Shown: positions 35,080-45,400 of the stretch, piece after piece
Layout: each line of letters begins with the position of its first letter
Position numbering within the stretch: position 1 is the first letter of the stretch
Position numbers and translations under genes: made by a program
NCBI GenBank assembly: GCA_030267565.1
Contig: BRXU01000034.1
Coordinates: 203,501-267,500 of the forward strand
Length of the DNA stretch: 64,000 nucleotides
From: Pleodorina starrii
Taxonomy: Eukaryota > Chlorophyta > Chlorophyceae > Chlamydomonadales > Volvocaceae
Direction: 5' to 3'
Notes under the pieces: generated by a model
Told to the model about the DNA's origin: nothing
The model's database searches: none
The model's input: only the letters and a program-made list of their open reading frames with translations

Positions 35080-36439
35080 GGCTGCTTGAATATTGACAAT
35101 CGACACTACAAAACCATATAGCTGACTAGTCTTAAGAAATTAGCTTCTATGCAGCCATAATCCCTCAGTCTTTCACCTAGGTCTACTGATTTTCAATTTC
35201 AGAGCGTGTGTTAGATCGTTGCTAACATACTGCTGCGTGTCACTAATAGAGTTTGCATGGCATAGCATGTGATGGCGAAAAGCACAGTCTGAATGGATAG
35301 CAAACTATTCGTTGTCGGTTAATGTGGCCTGCCGTCCTGCTGAGGTGGTTGTCCGAAAGGCTCTGCTCAAGCTCAAAACACAACGGCAACTTTAGGTTTA
35401 GCTGGTCAGTATGCTTTGAACACGGCATGGCCACATCGTAACCGTATTGAAAAATGTCTACCTCTCCCTACCTCACCCCTCACCCGCCGCTCGACAGGCA
35501 AGGCGGCACGGACATTGGCCGACTACCGCAACGATACATGGCGATTAGTCGTGTAAAGCTCACATTGTTCTAGCGGGATTCCCCCACTTGCAAGACTTGC
35601 GTAGTTGACCCAACACAGCACCACGCGACGCCAAGAGCGCCAATGGGTGAGACAGGCCCGGCCAGGCCGGCCGGCAGCTCCGCCGACTATGCCTCCAAGC
35701 CAAAACGATATGATCTTCCTCATCAGTGACCGCTTTACTTCTGAAACATAAAAAGCAAAGTCCTCCACAGTACACACATTGGTAAATTTCTAAGAACGCC
35801 TGGAAAATCCATTGCCGCGCATACACAGGCTATCCTTACGCTTGTACCCCAGTGTCAAGCTAGCACGTCGAAAGTTTTATGCGATACCAGATGCGTCCCG
35901 GTGAAGCTTAGGGCATTTGCACGCAGCATGCCCTTGTTCGGCTCGCGTTGCTTGGCCCGCTTGTCTGGTTTGGGTGCGTTTCCCTACCCGCGCTGCCCTG
36001 CCTGGTCATCATCCCCCGGTGCAGTGCACGGCCAGCTGGCCCGTCGGTTGAGCCCTCTCGTCCGAGGGCCCGGAGCAACCACTGTAACAACCACAACGAC
36101 ATCTCACCCGGGGGGCTAAATAGCAGCGAATGCACAAAGGCGCACTGCTAAGAGCATATGCTGTTCTGCACGCATGCCCTACCGCAGCAACCTGCCTGCC
36201 TGCCTGCCTGCCTGTCCAGCCGCAAGATTACGGTAAGCCAAGAACAAGTCAGTTATCATCCTGGCGATCTGGCCATCCCGCAAAACCCGCATCACTCCGC
36301 GACCTGCCCCTACAGCAGCTTGCGCCGTCACGCTACGAGCGAACAGCCGCCCTGGTCTAAGGCCTCAGGGTAGTTAGCTGCCCTGGCCTTGAACTGGACA
36401 TCCTAACCGCCGCAACCGAACAACGATGGGTACACCCCA
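35080..36439. other. Intergenic region upstream of SULP1
   Basis: This 1.36-kb gap contains the SULP1 promoter side and, on the far side, the downstream flank of the MYND gene. It holds one copy of a dispersed repeat (35841-35959). No gene is recognised in the rest, although the first 750 bases are clearly less GC-rich. Confidence 0.55.
35841..35959. repeat. Dispersed 119-bp repeat, copy 1
   Basis: This block is about 95% identical to 42001-42119 in the same orientation; the differences are single bases. Copy 1 lies about 520 bases downstream of the MYND gene stop and copy 2 lies beyond that gene's 5' side, so the two bracket the gene. Confidence 0.93.
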
Positions 36440-36444
36440 TTACA
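36440..36444 (-). terminator. TGTAA polyadenylation signal for the MYND gene
   Basis: TTACA on the plus strand is TGTAA on the gene strand, 35 bases after the TAG stop at 36479. It fits the algal polyadenylation word, though the distance is short. Confidence 0.5.
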
Positions 36445-36478
36445 CCCCATTACGCCCCACCACCGCACCGCCCAGCGT

Positions 36479-39400
36479 CTAACCGCCGCCGCCGCCCGGT
36501 TGCGACTGTCGCGACCCCTTCCGGCCCCCGCTGCACACCTTCTTGTGCCCCGCCCTCCAGTCCGCTACTTGGCAGCCCCGGCCGCAGTAGCCCGCCTCAC
36601 CGCAGCCACTGCAGGCCTGCAGCCGCAGCTCCGTCTCACTGTCGCCCTCCAGGTTGGTGCAGGCGGCGTTGGCGCAGCGGCGGGGCAGCCGCCGGCGGGC
36701 CTCATCGGGTGGCGGCAGCGGCAACACGCCCGCGCCTCCCCCCGCCGCCGTCGCCGCCGCAGCCGCCTCTCCGGAAAGCGTCCGCAGGGCAGCCGCCCCC
36801 GCCTGCTCTACGGCTCCCGCCCGCAGCTCCTCCCCGCAGGCGTCCTGCACCGCGCTGTGGGCCCGGGCCGTCAGCACGTCCTCCGCACCCCCCCACAACC
36901 GCGCACCGCCCTCCCTTTCTCGCAATGCCCGAGACACGCACAGGACCATACCGAGCAGCTGTGCGGCATCCATGTCAATAAACAACAGCCGCCGCCAGCC
37001 GCTGACGCTGTCGGCGGCGGCTGCAGTAGTGCTGGCGGCGGCTGCAGCGGTGGTGGTGCCGCTCTCAGCAGTGCTGCTGCCAGCCGCCACCGCCACAACC
37101 GCCGCCGCCGTGCCACTGCTGTCGGCAGGCGCCGGCGCCGGCGTCTCTGCGCCGCGCCGCGCCGCCGCCGACTCCAGGCCGGGATCGGCGGCCGCCGGCG
37201 CTGCCCGCTGCAAGCCGGCTCCGCTGCCCGCAGCCTCCGCCTCGTCCGCCGTCAGGCACCGGGCTGCGAGCGCGGGAAGCACCCGCAGCAGTGGCAGCAG
37301 CGCTGTGTCCCATCCGGCCGGCGGGCCAACGGCCGAGGCGGACCGCGTTTCAGCGTTCATCAGCGACAGCTTTGCCAGTCTGGACAGCGGCGGCAGCCAC
37401 TCGCCGGCTGCATGCGACAGGAGATCCGAAAGCTGCCGCTGGGCCGCCGCCTGTTGGTCCTCTGGTGGCGGTGGCGCCGCCTCCATCCAGTCCAAGACGC
37501 GGTGTACCGCCTGCAGTGCCCACTGGTAGATGGGATCGGCCAGGGCGGCGGCGGCGGCCAGGCCGGGGTTTCCCTCCGAATCCGCCGCCGCCAGCCGCCG
37601 CCACAGCAGCTTGCCCAGGGTCGTCACCAGCGTCGCCGCCTGGTCGCGGCTGCCGTACGCCAGGGCCTGGACCAGGCGGGGTCTGTCCGGGTTGGTGGCC
37701 TGCAGGACAGCGGCCGCCTCGGGGCAGTGCGGCTCCCGGGCGGCGCGGCGCAGCAGCAGCTCCAGGCAGGGCAGCCAGCCCGCGGACAGGGCGGGCGCCT
37801 GGTACGGTTGAGGCGGAGGCGGAGGCAGCGCCATCACGTGCTCGGGCGGCGGCGCTGCAGGCAAAGATCGACAGATGAAGAGGGTTGTCAGTTCCAAGGT
37901 CAGGTGTTGTCAATGACCGCAATGACCGCAAATGCGGTAAACCGAGTTCGCCGACGCGAGGTCGTGGTGGCAGCTGGCACCACCACTTTGGACACGGTGT
38001 GATGGCAGCTGGCAGCTGCTCCCGCCCCGACAGCGCAGCGACCCCCACTACTGGGCCGCTACTGCGCCACTACGCCGCTGGGGCTACTGGGACACCGCCT
38101 TTTCCACTGGCGGCTTCATTGATCTGGGTTCTTAGCCTTCGTAGCCTTCGTAGTTCTTAGTGCCTTCGAGAAGTGTCATGCCCCCAGCAGACATGTGCAT
38201 GCATGCATAGCTCCCCCTGTCAGAGACAGCCCCCCGACCCGCCCCTCCAAATGCTCCGAGTGCCAAAACCCACCCCACCCACCCCAATCATCCAGTCCGG
38301 CCATCATCAGCCCTGCCGCCTTCGCCGCCAGCTGCTTACTCTCCGCCAGCCGCATCCCGTGTCGTACAGTGGCGAAGGTTAGCTGCCAGCACTCGGCCAC
38401 CTCCACCACCCAGGCCGGGAACCCCGCCCGCGGCTCCAACAGCGAATGAGCGCGGGCCAGTGCCCGGATGGCCACCAATGCGGCGTCGACAGGCGCGAGC
38501 GCTACCAGCACCTGGGGCTGACACGTCGGCCGCGGCTCGCCACCGGCTCCGGAGCCGCCGCCGCCGCCGCCACGAATCGTCGCCGGGTCCGCGGCCTTCA
38601 TCGACGCGACTGCCCATCGGACGATCCGAAGCAATAGCCGCACACTCGCGCGGCGGCCCGGCGGCGGCGGCGCAGATGCATCTGAGCCGTCAGGCAGCGA
38701 AGCGATCAGGGCCAGTGGCGCCATGACGTCATGACCCAGCTGAGGACATATGACCCATGGGTCGGCGTTGCTCGGCCTCGCAGCCGCCACTGCCGCTACA
38801 TCCACTCGGCTGCTGTCGGCCGCAAGGACCGGGATTTGGCGCAGCAGCTCCGGCTCGAAACCGTACGATGAACCGCCGTCGGCTGCACACAGCGCCGCCA
38901 AGCCGTGCAGCTGGGCGGCGGTCCGGATGCAGCGGCCTGACAGCACCTGCTGCATCAGGCGCGTGACAGAGGTGGCCGCGCCGCCGTCGGACGCCAGTGC
39001 ATCGATGTTTTGAACCAACATCAGGAACAAATGGGAAGCGCTGTCCCGTGTGTCCGCTGCCCTGCCCCCCGCCTCGCCGCCCCCATGCGGTACCATCACC
39101 GCCTCCGGCGGCATCAGCAGGCGGTGCAGCAATCCGCGACACGTGTGTTCCATCAGGCCGCTGTCGTGCAGCGCCGCCGCCAGCTCCCGCGCAAAGCTCC
39201 AGTCGCCGCCGCCGCCGTCGCCGGCCGTGCCAAGCTCGAAGGCGTAGGCTGCGAGGCTGTCGATAAGAAGAGCGCATCCATGTCACGCCCGATTAATAGC
39301 TCCATCGCGTAATCACCAAGCGGTCTCGTAGCTCGATCCTGGCTGAAGCCAGGCATGGTCTCGTGTCAGAAGGTTGTGGTGTTCAGGTAGAAAGAGAAGG

Positions 39401-40794
39401 AGGAAAGTGAAGCAATGGCAGCAGATAGGAATATTCCGCCTGCAGCACCAAAGCTGGAATAACGGAAAGCCGCCGAAGGAACGCCATCAGGTAGTACCAT
39501 CAGGCTGACGAACTCGCTGCTCCGTAGCCCAATTCATAGACCGGCCAGTAGTCTGACTACGAAACATGTCAGGGTTCCATTACAAACGAGCAGTGCTCCT
39601 CGGTACGCGATTTCCGGGTCTCATCGTTCCACGAGAGGCCTGGGCTACATTCGCCCAATGATCCTAATTCCTCACATGATACTCACTGTCGCGAATCAGG
39701 CTACGACTAAGCGTCGAGCAGTCAATCGTGGCGCGAGACGCTGGGACAGCGTCGAAATGACCCTTAAGAACCAACAGATCATGACTGCCGTACCAGAAAC
39801 CAACCACAGGTAAGCAAACCACCAGACTGCCAGGAGATCAACGCAATGGAAATATTCCAACCACAAAACACATCTTCCAAACCAACCACATCTCAAATAT
39901 GATACGCATCAGCGACCCACAGACCCATGCGACATTACACCGTAACCTCGCCTTCGACCTCAGACCAGCGCGCCTGTCCCGCAAATCGAACGAATTCAGC
40001 AATCCGTCATGACATCCAGACAGCAGGACCTCCAGCCGCTCGACCGTGCGCGCCAGACTCCGGCGCATCCGGGTGGGGAAACCCGCTGCTGAGGCCGCCG
40101 CCGTCGCCTCCAAAACGTGCTTCAGGGCGTGGGCGGTTTGGCGGCTGAGGGCGTGCAGGGTTTGCATGCGCAACAGCTTTCGCGCAAAGCCGTGCAACAG
40201 CGGCAGGTCTTGAAACGGCGCCGCCGTCACGCCAGCCTCGGTCGCCGAGCAGGGCAATCGCCTGAGCACCTCCATGCCCAGGGCACATGCCGTATTCAAG
40301 CACCTGAGCTCGACAAACTGCTCGTCATCCGAGCTGAAAAAACGGTCCACGGGCACACGGGCCGCAGCCGCTGTGGCGTGCACCAGCGACTGGAGCATGA
40401 CGCCATTCGCGGCGATCCGGAGGATGCATTTCGTGCCGGCTGGGCTGCTCGACGTGACCCAGTTTAAAACGTCACGTAGCTGCTGATCAACATCCGAAAC
40501 CGAGGTCGCGGCGGAGCGGGCAGCCCTGTGGCGGCCGCCGCCTCGGCCGCTTCCTCGGCTGGCGCCGGCAGCAGCAGCAGCGCATGTCGCGGCCGCCGGC
40601 TGAGCGAGCGCCGGAAAGCCCCATGTGCGGGCCAAATATTCCAGACCCGCAGGAAGCTGCAGCAGCGCTGTCTGAACTTCGACGGGGAGGTCCTCGTCAG
40701 CCGCATCAGCTGCTGTTGTTCTGCTCGCGCCGGAAGAAGAAGAAACGCGCGCTCCGCTGCGGCGCCCCGCAGCGCCACTGCCTTTGCGGCGCAT
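36479..40794 (-). CDS. Large uncharacterised protein with C-terminal MYND zinc finger
   Basis: Exons in transcript order: 40794-39947, 39256-38283, 37854-36479; 1,065 residues. The only recognised domain is the C-terminal MYND finger (about 1001-1048): CANAAC, CSGC, YCGRGC, H and C are spaced as in the family and bind two zinc ions. MYND fingers bind proline-containing partner proteins. The rest is helical-looking, with Ala, Gln and Gly runs. Such long MYND-terminated proteins form an expanded family in chlamydomonads. The first donor (39946) was chosen by phase; AG-GTCGAA about a dozen bases upstream in the transcript is equally in phase. The ATG at 40794 follows an in-frame stop, so it is a firm start if the first exon is right. 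Flanking repeats suggest an old tandem duplication. Confidence 0.75.
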
Positions 40795-40890
40795 CGGTGA
40801 CTATCTACGGAGGCGAAGAGCTGTGCTGGTTGTGCCGCGCAGTTCTGCCCGCTGCTCGCGTTACGCACGCGGCGATGCGGCTTGGGACCT
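40773..40890 (-). repeat. 5' end of the MYND gene shared with a downstream block (copy A)
   Basis: This stretch includes the MYND start codon and about 100 bases upstream of it. It matches 41715-41840 closely; the second copy has about 16 extra bases in the middle. The long shared run is CTACGGAGGCGAAGAGCTGT and the following 70 or so bases. Confidence 0.9.
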
Positions 40891-41679
40891 GGCAAAGTGT
40901 CGGAAAAACTCGAAAGAGTCCCTCGCGAATATTCAAAGTTCCCAAAAGGACTGCCAACGAACCTCACAAACGTTTCCGCAAACTTTGTTTTACCCAATCG
41001 GCCTCTTTGCAACGCACCAACTCTTACCCAAACCGCTCGGCCCACGGGTACGGCACTAGTAGTTTGCGCGGCCGCGTAATTGAGGCCGTACCTAAGACCA
41101 ATGCGTTGCGCCAAATCGTTGTGGACTGCAAGGAAGAATGATGCATGACGTTACCAGTATGCCGGGAAAGCGTTTAGAATCCAAGATCGAGAGTTATGCC
41201 GATGCATGCTGGCCTGTGCTGGCTGTCTGTTCCCGCGCAGAGCTGGTGCAGCCCTTGCGCACACACAAGTAGTTCACCCCGCCTGGTCCCAAGTGGCAAA
41301 GGCGGGACGAGAACGGAGGCCCTTCCGTTGGAGGTGTGGATGCGAGAGTCTCACGACTGGATGAGGGAGGGAGGGCCCTAGCAAGGTGAGGAAGGGAGTC
41401 GCGGTTGGGTCAAACGTCTTGGACGCCAGTTGACATGACATGGTAGGACATGGTATATCACTTCATGTCAATACAGCAGCCAGAACGAAATACTGGAAAT
41501 GTCGAATGTGTACCGCATGCTGCTCTGTGCCGACCCACAACAGCAGCGCAGTGTACCCGAGGCCCGCTGCCGGGCAGCAGGGCCTTATTCCTTTCACGAA
41601 GCAACGACGCAGCGAGCTCTATAAAAGTGGGCCAGCTTGAGATAAATAATGCTAGAATTGCAATGATCACGGCATGTCA

Positions 41680-41840
41680 ACCTATGCGCTGCCGAACTAA
41701 ACCCGAACTACCACTGCCGTTGCGGCGCATCGCTGACTATCTAACCGTCGGTGATAGCTACGGAGGCGAAGAGCTGTGCTGGTTGTGCCGCGCAGTTCTA
41801 CCCGCTGCTCGCGGTACGCACGCGGCGATGCGGCTTGGCG
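41680..41840 (-). pseudogene. Remnant 5' end of a MYND-gene paralogue (copy B)
   Basis: Read on the minus strand, an ATG at 41730 begins MRRNGSGSSG, against MRRKGSGAAG at the start of the intact gene. The frame then stops after 17 codons, and no further exon follows. The upstream flank (to 41840) is also shared with the intact gene. I read this as the surviving promoter and start of a duplicated copy that has lost its body. A short shared promoter element without any former gene is the alternative. Confidence 0.6.
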
Positions 41841-42000
41841 CACAGGGACAGCGGATCGAGCCGTTACCGCCTCCTGAGATGAGCTCTGTCTGACGGGAAG
41901 ACCCTCTGAGGCTACGTTGCATCGGCTGTCAGGGATGAAAACGATTTCGGCGTCGTGCCGTCACGTTCTCAACTTTTTGTCGCGTCCAGCTGACATGTGA

Positions 42001-42119
42001 CTTGTAACCCAGTGTCAAGCTAGCACGTCGAAGGTTCTATGCGATACCAGATGCGTCCTGTTGAAGCTTAGGGCATTTGCACGCAGCATGCCCTTGTTCG
42101 GCTCGCGCTGCTTGGCCCG
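42001..42119. repeat. Dispersed 119-bp repeat, copy 2
   Basis: Second copy of the block at 35841-35959, same orientation. In the direction of MYND transcription it lies upstream of the remnant start (41730), as expected if it is the 3' flank of a lost previous unit in a tandem array. Confidence 0.93.
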
Positions 42120-42476
42120 GGCTTAGCGCTGCATGGCAGGAACAGGCGCCACGACTGGTGCAAATTGATGGCGAAGGACGGCAATCCCGATCATGGACGA
42201 CAAACATAACCGCCCTACAGGCCATCCACCAATGCTTCGTAAGGATCGGTTTTCAGTTTGTACAATGCCGGAAACGAACCCAACGGATAAGCTGCAAAAC
42301 ACCAGAGCGGAAACACATCCCATGAAGAAGGAAGTAATGCATATCACTATCTGTCGAACATGCTGTGCAGTTCCACTCTGCCACGCTCCATCATACGTAT
42401 CTAACTTAACTCGGCGCCTGCTGTCGGCGGCCGACCTCTCGCCAGTCCTGGCGCCGCTTATCTAGGTCCACATATA

Positions 42477-45400
42477 ATGGGCGCACAGCAGCGTCAAAAA
42501 AGCGCAGACGGCCCCAGCGTTGCGGCAGACCGGCATGCTGGCGACGCCGGACCAACATCTGCCTTCGCGACCCGAAGCTCTTTGCCTGACTTTGAGGCTT
42601 GGATGACGAAGGCCGGCATCACTTTTGATAAATCGCTCATACAGCTTCGGGCCGGCGGTGGCGACGGGAGCGGCAACGGGCCCCCCCGCACTAAGAGCTA
42701 CTCCGCCGGTACTCCATTGCAGCCATCGGACGCACCCTGGGCCGTGTACGCAGGTATCGCCATTCCGCTTTTTCCCAACTCCGTTCCATTCTGTTCCTTC
42801 CAATTGAGACGTAGCCTGTGTACCGGATGGGATGATGCGGTGCGCATCGCCGACTGTAGACCCTCCGAAGGCACGCGCCCCTCGCCTGTGGTGTGAATCG
42901 TTCAAGCTCCACTTGGCGGCCGTATTCTTCCATGTGACAGAGCGCATACTTGGCAGGAAGCAAAGTGCGGTAACGGCCTGTCTGCCTGGTGTGCGAGTAA
43001 CAAGCAGTCCGTGCAACTCAGCACCCTGCCGCTGCTCCCACGCCCTCGCCCTCCCACATCACACCAACTGCTTCTTCCTCAACAAACCTTCCTGTTTACC
43101 CTCCGACCCCTCGCCCTCCCTTCCTGCCTCTCTACCTTCCTCGCTCCCTCTCTTCCTTTCCCTCGTAGTTACCGACGTGCCAGAGGGCCGCGTGCTGGCG
43201 ACCATCCCCCGTCACGCGGTCCTGTCCGCCCCCAACAGCGGTCTGTCGGACATCCTGGCGGCCGAGAAGCTGGGGGGCGGGTTGGCGCTGGTGGCTGCGG
43301 TCATGTACGAGGCAGCGCGGGGGCTGCAGTCAAAATGGTGAGTGGATTTGCGTTTCGGGTTTGGCGGCCACGTTGGTCTTGGTCTTACTGGGAGCTGGCT
43401 TACGTTACGTGTGGGCTTTTGGAGGTGATGTGGATGGGTTGGTGGGCACGGTCGCTGCGCTGCGCTGCTGCAGATGGGGACCACGGCGGCGTCTGGCGCG
43501 CGTTGCTTGGCCTGCCCAACCTGCATGTACCGGTATCGTACGACTCCTGGTACGACAGGTACGGCTACCTGTCCAGCCTGCCGCCGCGCGAGTACCTGCC
43601 GGTGTACTGGAGCGAGGAGCAGTTGCAGCAGCTGGAGGGAACCGATATCGCTGACAGGGCTCGCACCGACAGGTAGGTCGGTAGGTCGGTTGGTCGGTAG
43701 GTAGGTAGGTAGGTCCCCGATTGCCCCGTGTCACCAAGTCCGGAATCCAACCGGAGTCCAAAAGAAAAGACGAGAGGCAACACTCCTGGCAATGTCAGTT
43801 AAAGGGGCAGCCGTGGGAGGAAATGGTTGGCCGGAAGTGGGGCGCAACGTTGGCTCCGGCCTTTGCTGTCTGTGGGTAGGCTCGGGAGGGCCGGGGGCTG
43901 GGAGGGCCGGGGAAAGAGAGGGATAAGCTAAGATCTTGCCCCGCCAGACCTGCCTGCGCGCCTGCTGTCGTATTCCTTGATGTCGATGTCGTGCCCCTCC
44001 CGGTCTATGCCGTACTATGCTGATTTTGCCGTACCGTGGCCCGCTCCGCTACCGGCGCTTTCTGTGGGTTGGGTTGCAGGGAGGCCATGGCGGCTGACTT
44101 TGAATCGGAGCTGGCGCCGCTGCTGAGCCGCTACCCGGCGCGGCTGGGGCCGCTGGCAGGTGGCTGGAGCCTGGAGGCCTTCATGTGAGGCAGGAGGGAA
44201 GGGGGGAAGGGGCGTACGGTACCACACGCATACACACATACGCACACACCGGTAACACGCCAGAAGGATCGGACTGATGGGATCCGCGTATTTGGGATGT
44301 GATGTGATGTGATGCGATGTGGGTGTTAGAATCTGTGTTTTGCGACGGCGGTCCTTTCCTGCGTAACTTGTAACTCGCAACTCTTGATGCAAGCTCCGGA
44401 CTGAGCTTTCCCGGGGGGCCGGGTGGGCGGGTGGGTCCCGCAGGCGCGCCGCGTCCTGGGTGGCCTCGCGAGCCTTTTACGTGGACGAGCATCACGGCGA
44501 CGCGCTCGTCCCGCTCGCCGACGTTTTCAACCACAAGGTACGGCCGACCGTACGGCAGTGAAACGGTCTGGCAACCACCAACCGCCGCTTCACGGCAACC
44601 AACGCCGTTGGGAGAGGCTGGAGACCTCTGCCGGACTGACGTGTGTTCGCGGCGCCGCTGTGGACACATCGTTGGCAGCACCAGCAAAATTGAGCGCTCA
44701 GCGTAACCCATCTCAGCGCTATTCACGGCAATCAGTTTGTAGATCATTCATATCCAAGGAAATCGCCTTTCGTCGTTGACTGACCCGTCGTTGACTGACC
44801 CGTGACCCGTGGTTCGCTGGCCCCACAGGCCGCTCGGGTGGATCTCGGGGGCCGAGCCGGCGCCTGGGCGGAGGGCCTTGAAGTCGCCGAGCACGCAGGT
44901 GGGGGTAGAGGGGCGCCGGCCCGTTCTCTCAAACCGCACTGATTATGTAATGTAGTGTAATTTAGGCGCACTCAACCCGCGGCACCCAGCGCGGCCGCGG
45001 ATAGGCGCACCCAAGCGTGATAATGATTGACCAAAAGGCGTCGACTCCCAACTCCCTTAGTCATGTACTGACGTACGCTGAGTCAGGTACCCGTTCATGT
45101 GCGCTATGGCTATGGTACATAATGGGCCCTATAACCACGTGGTGATGTTGCCTTCACCCCTTCACGCCCTTCCTGACCCTGGTCCTGGCCCTCTGTGCTG
45201 GCGGGGTGCTGGCGGTCCCGTGCAGACGCGCGGCTGCGACAGCAGCGCAGCGGCGGCGGCGGCGGCGGCTCCGACTCCCGCAAGCGCCGGCGCGGGCAGC
45301 GCCAGGGGCAGGATGCTGGGAGCGACGACGACAGCGACGACGACGACGATGGCGAGGAGGAAGGCGCGGAGGGCGGTGATGGTGAGGACGAGGATGAGGA

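Larger units (their letters stand above)
40795..42476. other. Divergent intergenic region between MYND and SETD6-like genes
   Basis: About 1.7 kb containing both promoters and several duplicated blocks described separately. A clear TATAAAA lies at 41620-41626 (plus strand), but no convincing gene starts just after it. No conserved protein is encoded here. Confidence 0.6.

Noticed and set aside
34906..35106. Start of SULP1 at the earlier ATG (35106)
   Set aside because: The second ATG (35079) gives a start resembling the known algal protein and a total of 411 residues; the earlier one remains possible but is less likely.
43340..43558. Extra coding exon DGDHGGVWRALLGL in the SETD6-like gene
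   Set aside because: Its only acceptor gives a stop with the carried bases. Splicing at 43559 restores SKW-YGYLSSLPP, which matches SETD6.
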